In this document: positions 1 through 7,200 of the stretch, one piece after another
Layout: every line of letters starts with the position of its first letter
How positions within the stretch are numbered: position 1 is the stretch's first letter
Source: an uncultured Aquincola sp.
Lineage (GTDB): Bacteria; Pseudomonadota; Gammaproteobacteria; Burkholderiales; Burkholderiaceae
NCBI GenBank assembly: GCA_937883885.1
Contig: CAKZXL010000297.1
Span: 1 to 9,736, forward strand
DNA: 9,736 bases
Reading direction: 5' to 3'
The notes under the pieces: generated by a model
What the model saw: only the letters and a program-made list of their open reading frames with translations
Told to the model about the DNA's origin: nothing
Database searches by the model: none
Program-made: the position numbers and the translations under genes

Positions 1-1187
1 CGCTCGCGCCAGTAGCGCGCCAGCACCCGCGGGAACGCGCCCCACAACCGCGGATGCGGATGGCGGTCGTGCGGCAGGCCGTCGCTGCCGATCATCGTGC
101 GCGGGTGGGCGATCACCCGCTCGACGTCGGCCTCGTCCATCTGGAAGTAGCAGGCACCGCCGGGCTGCAGCCGGCGGCAGGCCTGCTGCTGGCTCACGCC
201 CCATTCGGCCGCGATGTCCGACAGCAGGCGGCCGCCCATCTCGGGATGGGTGTCGCTCCAGGTCAGCATCACGTCGATCACGCCGTCCACCAGGTCTTCG
301 CGCAGCACGGTGGAGCCGGCCACATAGGGGTAGACGTCCATCGCCACCGGCTGGCGCAGCGCCAGCGTGTCCACCAGCGGCAGCGTCTCGCGGGTGCGGC
401 CCCAGTTCTGCGGCCCGGCGCACTTGTGGTGCGACAGCACCAGCGGCACGCCGGCGTCCAGCGCGCAATCTGCCGCTTCCATCATGGCTTCCAGGATGGT
501 GGCCATCTCGCTGCGCAGGTGGGTGGCGTACACGCCGCCATGGCGGGCCACCACGCGGGCCAGGGCCGTCACCTCGTCCGCCGGGGCGGCATAGGCCTCT
601 TCGTAGAACAGGCCCGACGACAGGCCGTGTGCCCCGTCGGCCATGGCTTCGTCCAGCAGCGCGGCCATGCGGGCCTGCTCGTCGGCACTGGCCGCGCGGG
701 TCAGGTCCTGCATCGCGGCAAAGCGCAGCGTGGTGTGGCCCACCAGCGCGGCCACGTTCAGCGCCGGCTCGGCCGCCTGCACCGCGGCCTGGTAGTCGGC
801 CATGCGCGCATGGCGGAACGAGTCGGCGCCCAGCAGCGTCAGCGGCGGCAGCGCCTGCCCGGTGCGGTAGGGCGCCAGCGAGATGCCGCAGTTGCCGGTG
901 ACCACCGTGGTGATGCCTTGCGACAGCTTGGGCAGGTACTCGGGCTGACGCAGCACGATGGCGTCGTCGTGCGTGTGGGCGTCGATGAAGCCCGGCGCGA
1001 TCACCTGGCCCGTGCAGTCCACCACCGCCACCGCTGCGGCCGGCAGGTCGGTGGGCAGGCGCTGCAGCAGGCCTTCGCCCAGGCGCTCGATGCGGTCGCC
1101 CCGCAGCAGCAGGTCGCCGGTCCAGGCGGGGCCGCCACTGCCGTCCACCACCAGGCCGCCTTGCAGCAACACGGCTTCATGCGGCAT
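1..1187 (-). CDS. dan: N-acyl-D-amino-acid deacylase (D-aminoacylase), partial, C-terminus beyond left edge
   Basis: This cytoplasmic amidohydrolase-superfamily metalloenzyme removes the acyl group from N-acyl-D-amino acids, giving a carboxylate and a free D-amino acid. About 395 residues are present; the family usually has about 480-500, so the C-terminal end lies outside the window. The open frame has no stop here. Visible signatures are APGFIDAHTHDD (metal ligands H71 and H73), GNCGISLAP (bridging C100), YATHLRSE (H223), LSHHKC (H253/H254) and IGSDGLPHD (catalytic D369). Their spacing matches the Alcaligenes D-aminoacylase set H67/H69/C96/H220/H250/D366 almost residue for residue. The ATG at 1187 has a strong GGAGGAG site at 1194-1200. 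The gene overlaps the end of the upstream regulator gene by 11 bases, as the last visible gene of the operon. Family assignment is firm; whether it prefers neutral, aspartyl or glutamyl substrates cannot be read from the sequence. Confidence 0.93.
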   Translation of the reverse strand, partial: MPHEAVLLQGGLVVDGSGGPAWTGDLLLRGDRIERLGEGLLQRLPTDLPAAAVAVVDCTGQVIAPGFIDAHTHDDAIVLRQPEYLPKLSQGITTVVTGNCGISLAPYRTGQALPPLTLLGADSFRHARMADYQAAVQAAEPALNVAALVGHTTLRFAAMQDLTRAASADEQARMAALLDEAMADGAHGLSSGLFYEEAYAAPADEVTALARVVARHGGVYATHLRSEMATILEAMMEAADCALDAGVPLVLSHHKCAGPQNWGRTRETLPLVDTLALRQPVAMDVYPYVAGSTVLREDLVDGVIDVMLTWSDTHPEMGGRLLSDIAAEWGVSQQQACRRLQPGGACYFQMDEADVERVIAHPRTMIGSDGLPHDRHPHPRLWGAFPRVLARYWRE

Positions 1188-2076
1188 CGGCGGCTCCTCC
1201 GTCCCAGCTTTGCAGCGGGTGGGTCTGCACGTCCACGCCATGGCGCTGCAGTGCCTCGCGCACGCCGCGCAGGCGTTGCACCGCGGGCTCGCCCACGCGC
1301 TGGGCCACCAGCACGGTGAGGATCTCGATCAGCGTCAGGTGCGTCAGGTAGGCGTCGATGCCCACGTGCATCACCGCATCGTCGGGCACCGACAGGCCCA
1401 GCAGCCAGTCGGCGCGCTGGGCCAGTGGCGTGCCGGGGCGGGTGATGCACACCGCCTTGGCGCCCTGGGCGCGGGCGATGTCCACGGTGTCGAGCAGCGA
1501 AGGCATGCCGCCCACGTGCGAGATGGCGATGATCACGCCGCCCGGCCGGTGGGCCGCTGCGGCCACCTGCTGCAGGTGGTAGTCGGACCATGCATTGGCC
1601 GACAGCCCCAGCCGGAACAGCCGCGCCTGCAGGTCGGTGGCCATGAACCACGAGGTGTTGCCGGCACCGTAGACGTCGATGTGCGGCGCGCGGGCGATGG
1701 CTTCCACCGCGCCGTCCAGCACCTGCAGGTCCAACTGCGCCCGCACGCCCGCCACCGAGGCGGCAGCGCTGCGGGCCACCTTGGCAACCACCTCGTCGGC
1801 GCTGTCGCCGATGTTCACCCGACGGTGCAGCGGCGAGCCTCCCAGCGCCAGCTCCTGCGCCAGTGCCAGCTTGAACTCGCGCAGGCCGGCAAAGCCCAGG
1901 TCGCGGCAGGTGCGCATGATGGTGGGCACCGAGCTGGCCGAGCGCTCGGCCAGCATCTCGAAGCTCTCCTGCAGCACGCGGTCGGGGTCTTCCAGGATCA
2001 GGTCCAGGATGGCCCTTCGCGTGGCCGGGGCGGTGGCGCGCAGCTCGGCCACCTTGTGCAGCAGTCCGTGGCTCAT
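1177..2076 (-). CDS. RpiR/MurR-family transcriptional regulator (HTH + SIS domain)
   Basis: A 299-residue protein with the two-domain layout of the RpiR family. The N-terminal HTH_6 domain covers about residues 1-77, with a recognition-helix region around 46-62 (SASSVPTIMRTCRDLGF). The C-terminal SIS (sugar isomerase) ligand domain covers about 133-260. RpiR proteins normally sense phosphosugars and bind short palindromes. Here the usual ligand motifs are altered: the first loop reads GAGNT (137-141), and the loop that is normally SxSGxT reads SHVGGM (186-191), so the ligand may not be a phosphosugar. The ATG at 2076 lies 2 bases after the stop of the deaminase gene, and its Shine-Dalgarno is weak, so translation is probably coupled. 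As the seventh gene of the operon it would regulate its own production. The two TGAAA-N5-TTTCA dyads in the divergent promoter region are its most likely targets (inference). Repressor or activator action cannot be decided from sequence. Confidence 0.9.
   Translation of the reverse strand: MSHGLLHKVAELRATAPATRRAILDLILEDPDRVLQESFEMLAERSASSVPTIMRTCRDLGFAGLREFKLALAQELALGGSPLHRRVNIGDSADEVVAKVARSAAASVAGVRAQLDLQVLDGAVEAIARAPHIDVYGAGNTSWFMATDLQARLFRLGLSANAWSDYHLQQVAAAAHRPGGVIIAISHVGGMPSLLDTVDIARAQGAKAVCITRPGTPLAQRADWLLGLSVPDDAVMHVGIDAYLTHLTLIEILTVLVAQRVGEPAVQRLRGVREALQRHGVDVQTHPLQSWDGGAADAA
1194..1200 (-). promoter_or_regulatory. Shine-Dalgarno site GGAGGAG of the D-aminoacylase gene
   Basis: On the minus strand GGAGGAG stands 6 bases before the ATG at 1187, inside the last codons of the regulator gene. 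It fixes the deacylase start in preference to the out-of-frame ATG at 1180. It also suggests that the gene can recruit ribosomes itself as well as by coupling. Confidence 0.75.
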
Positions 2077-2078
2077 CG

Positions 2079-3380
2079 TCAGAAGTGCATCGAGATCGCG
2101 CCGGAGACGCGGTAGTCGTGGTCCACCACCGGCATCCAGTGCCACTTGTCGAAAGTGGTGCAGGGGTGGGAGATGCCCAGGCCGATGCGCTCGCCCACGG
2201 CGGGCGCGGTGGCTTCGTCCTCGGGCTGCCAGCGCAGGTAGGCATGCTGGTCGTTGAGGCCGGTGACCTGCCAGCTGGCCGGCACCGCCTGCGGCTGCAG
2301 CTGCCCACGCGCGGCGCGCGCAAAGGGCACCGGCAGGTCGAGGTCGAAGGAGATGTCGCGCTTGCCCACCGCCAGGATGGCCAGGCCCGGCTCGGGGCGC
2401 GACTGCACCGCGGCCCACACCTCCATCGCCGGCCGCAGGCCCTCGGCATCGCTGCAGCCGCAGCGCTGGTTCACCACCCGCACCATGCGCTTGTAAAAGC
2501 CATGGTCGTGCGTGATGTAGCAGCCAGAGCGCAGCAGCCCGCGCACGGGCTTGCGCAGCGCCATGCGCAGGGCCGGCGCCACCAGGTCGAAGATGGCCGA
2601 GCCGCCGGCCGTCAGCAGCACCTCGTCGCCTTCGAACCAGCCGGCTTCGTCGGCCTGGCGGGCGATGGCCTGCACACGATCCATCAAGGCCTGCGCATAC
2701 GGCAGGTCGGCTTCGGTGCGGCCCTGGGCGCCCAGGCCTTCATAACACTCGATGCCCACCAGCCGCACCGCGGCGCTGGCATGCAGCCGGGTGCACAGGG
2801 CCACCGCTTCATCGTGCGTGCGGCAGCCGGTGCGCCCGCCGGGCACGCCGATCTCGACCAGCACCTCGAACGGCCGGCTGCCGGCATGGGCGGCGAACCA
2901 CTGCTCGATCAAGCCCAGCTGGGCTGCGGAGTCGACCAGGAAGGCCACGCGCAAGGCCGCGTCGGCCTGCAGCATCGCCTGCAGCGCGGCCAGGTCGTCG
3001 TCGCCGAACACCTGGTTGGCGATGATGGCGCGCTGCACGCCCGCCGCCACGCCCGTGGCCAGCTGGTGCACCGTGGCAAAGCTGATGCCCCAGGCCCCGG
3101 CCTGCAGCTGCCGCTGAAACAGCTGCGGCGACATGGTGGTCTTGCCATGCGGCGCCAGGTCGATGCCCCAGTTGCGCACCTGGCGCTGCATCCAGGCCAC
3201 GTTGTGATCCAGCGCTTCGCGCTTGACCAGGGCCAGCGGCAGCGGCAGGTCGCCGGCCAGCACGTTCCAGCCGGTCTGCGCCACCTCGCTGGCGCGGCGC
3301 GGCGCGGCGGCGCTGGGCCAGCCCTTGAGGCGCTGGTCCAGCAGCGGGTCGAGCAGGGAAGAGAACAGGGGCGGGTTCAT
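2079..3380 (-). CDS. PLP-dependent amino acid deaminase, D-serine dehydratase / D-threonine aldolase-like
   Basis: A 433-residue cytoplasmic enzyme of the alanine racemase-fold type III PLP family (Ala_racemase_N followed by a D-ser_dehydrat C-terminal domain), the group commonly annotated 'amino acid deaminase'. The PLP lysine is K80 in [12 protein letters not shown]. The N-terminal barrel covers about residues 45-280. The C-terminal domain ends in [16 protein letters not shown], whose H405-P-C407 pair corresponds to the metal-binding His/Cys of eukaryotic D-serine dehydratase. The expected reaction is elimination of water (or another leaving group) from a beta-substituted D-amino acid, releasing a 2-oxo acid and ammonia through an enamine/imine. 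A retro-aldol (D-threonine aldolase) activity is the main alternative. The RidA gene facing this operon favours the dehydratase reading, since RidA hydrolyses exactly such intermediates. The start at 3380 overlaps the stop of the upstream ATPase gene as ATGA. Family is firm; exact substrate is unknown. Confidence 0.88.
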   Translation of the reverse strand: MNPPLFSSLLDPLLDQRLKGWPSAAAPRRASEVAQTGWNVLAGDLPLPLALVKREALDHNVAWMQRQVRNWGIDLAPHGKTTMSPQLFQRQLQAGAWGISFATVHQLATGVAAGVQRAIIANQVFGDDDLAALQAMLQADAALRVAFLVDSAAQLGLIEQWFAAHAGSRPFEVLVEIGVPGGRTGCRTHDEAVALCTRLHASAAVRLVGIECYEGLGAQGRTEADLPYAQALMDRVQAIARQADEAGWFEGDEVLLTAGGSAIFDLVAPALRMALRKPVRGLLRSGCYITHDHGFYKRMVRVVNQRCGCSDAEGLRPAMEVWAAVQSRPEPGLAILAVGKRDISFDLDLPVPFARAARGQLQPQAVPASWQVTGLNDQHAYLRWQPEDEATAPAVGERIGLGISHPCTTFDKWHWMPVVDHDYRVSGAISMHF

Positions 3381-4354
3381 GCGGCAGCCTGGGTCATGGT
3401 TTCGGGGCGGATGCAGGCGCGCCAACGGCCGGGCGACACCTCGGCCAGCGGCGGCACCTGCTGTGCGCAGGCATCGATGGCGTGCGGGCAGCGCGTGCGG
3501 AAGACGCAGCCCGACGGCGGTGCCACCGGGCTGGGGATGTCGCCCTGGAGCGCCACGTGGGTGGAAGGCAGCAGCGGATCGGGCTTGGGGCTGGCGACCA
3601 GCAGGGCCTGGGTGTAGGGGTGCAGCGGCTGCCCGAACAGGGCCTCGGTGGGGGCGATCTCCATCACCTTGCCCAGGTACAGCACCACCACGCGGTCGCA
3701 CAGGTATTCGACCACGTCGAGGTCGTGCGAGATGAACAGCATCGTGAGCTTGAAGCGCTCGCGCAGGTCGGCCAGCAGGTTGATGACCTGCGACTGGATG
3801 GACACGTCCAGCGCCGACAGCGGCTCGTCGGCCACGATGAACTCGGGCTCCACCGCCAGCGCGCGGGCCACGCCGATGCGCTGGCGCTGGCCACCCGAGA
3901 ACTCGTGCGGAAAGCGGTCGGCATGCTCGGGCCGCAGGCCCACGGTGGTCAGCAGCTCGGCGATGCGGGCTTCACGCTCGGCCCGGCTGCGGGCCAGGCC
4001 ATGGGTGCTCAGCGCCTCGGCCAGGATGGCGCCGATGCGCATCTTGGGGTTGAGGCTGGCATAGGGGTCCTGGAAGATGATCTGCAGCTTGGCGCGCAGC
4101 CGGCGCATTCGCTCGGCCGACAGCTCGGCCAGGTTCTGGCCGCGGTAGCGCACCTCGCCGGCGGTGCTGTCCAGCAGGCGCAGCACGGTGCGGCCGATGG
4201 TGCTCTTGCCCGAGCCCGATTCGCCCACCAGGCCCAGCGTCTCGCCGGGCTGGATGGCAAACGACACGTCGTCCACCGCGCGCACCGGGCGGTCGCTGCT
4301 GCCGAAGTACTTCTTCAGGCCGCGCACCTCGATCAGGGGCGACGATGCGTTCAT
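3377..4354 (-). CDS. Peptide/opine-type ABC transporter ATP-binding protein (DppF/OppF-like)
   Basis: A 325-residue ATPase subunit on the cytoplasmic face of the importer. Motifs in order: Walker [10 protein letters not shown] (44-52), Q-loop Q95 in IIFQDP, signature SGGQRQR (153-159), Walker B FIVADE with D176/E177, D-loop SALD and switch histidine H210 in FISHD. The C-terminal oligopeptide-transporter extension follows, with LHPYTQALL near 245-252 and cysteines C283, C289, C296 and C314 (C-x5-C-x6-C-x17-C). The DPYASLNP stretch after the Q-loop is typical of DppF/OppF. The ATG at 4354 overlaps the preceding ATPase stop as ATGA, and an AGGAGG site sits 4 bases upstream (4359-4364). The gene end overlaps the deaminase start by 4 bases. 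With its partner it forms the heterodimeric motor. Function as an importer ATPase is firm; the cargo is inferred only from the neighbours. Confidence 0.93.
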   Translation of the reverse strand: MNASSPLIEVRGLKKYFGSSDRPVRAVDDVSFAIQPGETLGLVGESGSGKSTIGRTVLRLLDSTAGEVRYRGQNLAELSAERMRRLRAKLQIIFQDPYASLNPKMRIGAILAEALSTHGLARSRAEREARIAELLTTVGLRPEHADRFPHEFSGGQRQRIGVARALAVEPEFIVADEPLSALDVSIQSQVINLLADLRERFKLTMLFISHDLDVVEYLCDRVVVLYLGKVMEIAPTEALFGQPLHPYTQALLVASPKPDPLLPSTHVALQGDIPSPVAPPSGCVFRTRCPHAIDACAQQVPPLAEVSPGRWRACIRPETMTQAAA

Positions 4355-5397
4355 GCCGCCTCCTGCAGGGCACCGTCCACGCGGATGCAGCGGGCCTGGC
4401 GCAGTGCCCCGCCCTCACCGACCAGGTCCATCAGCGGCGGCATCGCGGCCCGGCAGGCCGGCAGCGCCTGGTCGCAGCGCGGCTCGAAGGCGCAGCCCGG
4501 CGGCGGTGCCAGCGGGCTGGACACCTGCCCGCGGATGGCAAAGAGCCGACGCGGCCGCGGCTGGCCAGCGCCGCGCACCGCCTTGCCCGGCAGGCAGGCC
4601 AGCAGGCCTTGCGTGTACGGGTGGCGCGGCTGCGCGAACAGCGGCCGCACCGCGGCACGTTCCACCACGCGGCCGGCATACATCACCACCACGTCGTCGG
4701 CATGGTGCGCCACCACGCCCAGGTTGTGGGTGATGAAGAGGATGCTCATGCCCGTCTCGGCCTGCAGCCGCCGCATCAGCACCAGGATCTGCGCCTGGAT
4801 GGTGACGTCCAGCGCGGTGGTGGGTTCGTCGGCGATCAGCAGCGTGGGGTCGCAGGCCATGGCCAGCGCGATCATCACCCGCTGGCGCATGCCGCCCGAC
4901 AGCTGGTGCGGGTACTCGTGCAGGCGCTGCGCCGCGGCGGGAATCTCCACCAGGTCGAGCATGCGCAGCGCATGGGCCAGCGCGGCGCGGCGGTCCAGGC
5001 CCTTGTGCAGCCGCACGCTTTCGGCGATCTGCTCGCCGATGGTGAACACCGGGTTCAGGCTGGTCATCGGCTCCTGGAAGATCATCGCCAGCTGGTTGCC
5101 GCGCAGCTGGCGCATGCGGCGCTCGTCCAGCTGCAGCAGGTCCAGCGCCTGGCCTTCGCGGCTGAGGAAGGTGGCCTGGCCCTGCACCTGGGCCTGGCTG
5201 TCGCGCGGCAGCAGCCGCATCAGCGTCAGGCTGGTGACCGACTTGCCCGAACCCGATTCGCCCACCAGGGCGGTGGTGCGGCCGGGCTGGATGTCGAAGC
5301 TGACGTCGGCCACCGAGCGCAGCAGGCCCGCTTCGGTGGGAAAGGCCGTGCTCAGCTGGCGCACGCTCAGCCGGGGAGTGTTGGAGGGCGCAGTCAT
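4351..5397 (-). CDS. Peptide/opine-type ABC transporter ATP-binding protein (DppD/OppD-like)
   Basis: A 348-residue ATPase subunit, partner of the DppF-like protein. It has Walker A GESGSGKS (46-53), Q-loop Q108 in [12 protein letters not shown] (the MTSLNP form is characteristic of DppD/OppD), signature LSGGMRQRV (166-174), Walker B LLIADE with D190/E191, and switch histidine H224 in FITHN. The C-terminal extension includes HPYTQGLL (259-266) and four cysteines C302, C308, C315 and C337, spaced C-x5-C-x6-C-x21-C. A cysteine cluster at this place binds [4Fe-4S] in some DppD/OppD proteins, so the same is possible here. The ATG at 5397 shares its A with the last base of the permease TGA (TGATG). 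Starting the open frame earlier would only read into the permease gene in another frame. Length is slightly above the usual 320-335. Confidence 0.93.
   Translation of the reverse strand: MTAPSNTPRLSVRQLSTAFPTEAGLLRSVADVSFDIQPGRTTALVGESGSGKSVTSLTLMRLLPRDSQAQVQGQATFLSREGQALDLLQLDERRMRQLRGNQLAMIFQEPMTSLNPVFTIGEQIAESVRLHKGLDRRAALAHALRMLDLVEIPAAAQRLHEYPHQLSGGMRQRVMIALAMACDPTLLIADEPTTALDVTIQAQILVLMRRLQAETGMSILFITHNLGVVAHHADDVVVMYAGRVVERAAVRPLFAQPRHPYTQGLLACLPGKAVRGAGQPRPRRLFAIRGQVSSPLAPPPGCAFEPRCDQALPACRAAMPPLMDLVGEGGALRQARCIRVDGALQEAA
4359..4364 (-). promoter_or_regulatory. Shine-Dalgarno site AGGAGG of the DppF-like gene
   Basis: AGGAGG on the minus strand, 4 bases before the ATG at 4354 and inside the end of the upstream ATPase gene. 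It supports this start for a gene whose first codon overlaps the previous stop. Confidence 0.7.
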
Positions 5398-6236
5398 CAG
5401 GCCGCCTTCTTCAGCTTGGGGTCCAGCAGGTCGCGGATGCCGTCGCCCAGCAACTGCAGCGACAACGCGGTGAGGATGATGGCCAGGCCCGGGAACAGCA
5501 CCACCCAGAAGGCCTGGTGGGCGTATTGCTGGCTGCCCGCCACCATGGTGCCCCAGGTGGGGATGTCGGGCGGCACGCCCACGCCCAGGAAGCTCAGGCC
5601 CGCCTCGGCCAGGATGGCGTAGGCGAAGATGAACGACACCTGCACCAGGATCGGCGACATCAGGTTGGGCAGGATGTGCCGCCACAGGATGCGCGAGGTG
5701 CGCACGCCCAGCGCCCGCACCGCTTCCACGAACAGCAGCTCGCGCACCACCAGCGTGGAAGCACGCACCACGCGCGCCACCCGCGGCGTGTACACCAGCA
5801 CCAGGGCCAGCACCACGTTGGCCAGCGTCGGCCCCAGGATGGCCACCAGCGCGATGGCCAGCAGGATGTCGGGGAAGGCCATCATCGCGTCGACCACTCG
5901 CATCAGCGGCGCATCCAGCCTGCGGAAGAAGCCGGCCACCAGACCCAGCACGGTGCCAGCCAGCACCGAGCCCAGCGCGGTGAGCGCGGCAATGGCCAGC
6001 GAGTAGCGCGCGCCATGCACGATGCGGGCATACAGGTCGCGGCCCAGTTCGTCGGTGCCCAGCCAGTGCTCGGCGCTGGGCGCCTTCAGCCGGTCGAGGA
6101 TGGCGGTGTCATTGGGGTCGGCCGACACCCACAGCGGCGCACCGGCGGCCATCACCGCGATCAGCAGCAGCACCACGGCCGACAGCATCACGATGCGGCG
6201 GTGCATCAGCTGCTTGAGGAAGCGAGGCATGGCCAT
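5397..6236 (-). CDS. Peptide/opine-type ABC transporter permease (DppC-like)
   Basis: A 279-residue inner-membrane permease. Hydrophobic segments lie near residues 15-33, 82-103, 125-150, 195-218 and 244-263, the first being the N-terminal anchor that precedes the binding-protein-dependent transport domain. The DppC-specific stretch [16 protein letters not shown] (57-72) and the cytoplasmic EAA loop (about 169-191, [20 protein letters not shown]) are both clear; the EAA loop contacts the ATPases. The conserved [15 protein letters not shown] (215-229) confirms the family. The start at 6236 follows the upstream TGA with no gap. Residue M3 (6230) is a possible alternative start. There is no strong Shine-Dalgarno, so translation is probably coupled to the first permease. 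Length is typical (about 275-300). Confidence 0.93.
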   Translation of the reverse strand: MAMPRFLKQLMHRRIVMLSAVVLLLIAVMAAGAPLWVSADPNDTAILDRLKAPSAEHWLGTDELGRDLYARIVHGARYSLAIAALTALGSVLAGTVLGLVAGFFRRLDAPLMRVVDAMMAFPDILLAIALVAILGPTLANVVLALVLVYTPRVARVVRASTLVVRELLFVEAVRALGVRTSRILWRHILPNLMSPILVQVSFIFAYAILAEAGLSFLGVGVPPDIPTWGTMVAGSQQYAHQAFWVVLFPGLAIILTALSLQLLGDGIRDLLDPKLKKAA

Positions 6237-7181
6237 TCAGTTCACTTTGACGCGCGGGTCGACCACCGCATACAGCAGGTCGATCGCGAAATTGATCAGC
6301 ACATAGATGGCGGCGATGACCAGCAGCGCACCCTGGATCACCGGGTAGTCGCGGCGCAGCACCGCATTGACCACCAGGTTGCCCACGCCGGGCAGGCCGA
6401 ACACCGTCTCGGTGACCACCGCGCCGCCGATCATCAGCGCCGTGGTCAGGCCGATGACGGTGACGATGGGCACCAGTGCATTGCGCAGCGCATGCTTGAG
6501 CACCACCGTGCCTTCGGCCAAGCCCTTGGAGCGCGCGGTGCGCACGTAGTCTTCGCCCAGCACGTCCAGCATCGACGCGCGGGTGAAGCGGATGATCAGC
6601 GCCGAGTTCAGCAGCCCCAGCACCGTGGCCGGCAGCACCAGCGCATGCAGGCGTTCCGGCAGCGCCGCATCGGGCGCGCCATAGCCCGACACCGGGAACC
6701 AGCCCAGCGACACCGAGAACAGCTGGATCAGCACCAGCCCCAGCCAGAAGCTGGGCACGCTGGCGCCCAGCATGGCCACGCCGGTGAAGGCCTGGTCCAC
6801 CGCGCGGCCGCGGTACACCGCCGAGACGATGCCGCAGGGCACGCCGATCAAGGTGGCGATGGCCACCGCCATCAAGGACAGCAGCGCGGTGGGCTCGGCC
6901 CGTTCCCACAGCGCCTGGGTGACCGGCCGCTGCAGGAAGATGGACTCGCCCAGGTTGCCCTGCAGCACCTCGCGCAGCCACACCACGAACTGCACCGGCA
7001 GCGGCCGGTCCAGCCCGTAGAGCTGCTGCACGCGGGCGATGTCGGCCGCGGTGGCCTGGTCGCCCAGCAGCACCGAGATCGGGTCGCCAGAGGCCGCCCG
7101 CGTGAGCACGAACACCAGCACCGCCACGATGGCCAGCACCGACAGCATGCCCAGGGCCTTGCGAAGGAGGAAGCGATGCAT
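6237..7181 (-). CDS. Peptide/opine-type ABC transporter permease (DppB-like)
   Basis: A 314-residue inner-membrane permease, the first of the pair. Membrane segments are visible at about 9-27, 99-121, 133-158, 180-197, 238-258 and 284-306. The DppB N-terminal domain signature is present (YGLDRPLPVQFVVWL, 55-69, and GNLGES, 75-80). The EAA loop lies near 210-230 (DYVRTARSKGLAEGTVVLKH), and ETVFGLPGVGNLVVNA (258-273) is diagnostic of this subfamily. The ATG at 7181 was chosen because it gives the usual MxRFLLRKALG start and lies 19 bases after the stop of the binding-protein gene. The open frame extends further upstream, but only into that gene. Length is normal (about 305-340). Confidence 0.93.
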   Translation of the reverse strand: MHRFLLRKALGMLSVLAIVAVLVFVLTRAASGDPISVLLGDQATAADIARVQQLYGLDRPLPVQFVVWLREVLQGNLGESIFLQRPVTQALWERAEPTALLSLMAVAIATLIGVPCGIVSAVYRGRAVDQAFTGVAMLGASVPSFWLGLVLIQLFSVSLGWFPVSGYGAPDAALPERLHALVLPATVLGLLNSALIIRFTRASMLDVLGEDYVRTARSKGLAEGTVVLKHALRNALVPIVTVIGLTTALMIGGAVVTETVFGLPGVGNLVVNAVLRRDYPVIQGALLVIAAIYVLINFAIDLLYAVVDPRVKVN

Positions 7182-7200
7182 CGCCTGAAACCGCCGTGGC

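Noticed and set aside
54..1319. A 421-codon plus-strand frame across the left end
   Set aside because: It is the antisense shadow of the D-aminoacylase, which has its complete active-site set on the minus strand.
1001..2449. A 482-codon minus-strand frame with a plausible ATG
   Set aside because: It starts inside the deaminase gene and runs out of frame through the regulator into the deacylase. The real genes there are in other frames with clear motifs.
3482..5473. A 663-codon open frame on the plus strand opposite the two ATPase genes
   Set aside because: Its translation is low-complexity, rich in H, R, Q and G, with no recognisable domain. The opposite strand carries both ATPases with every motif intact. 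It is an open shadow caused by high GC.
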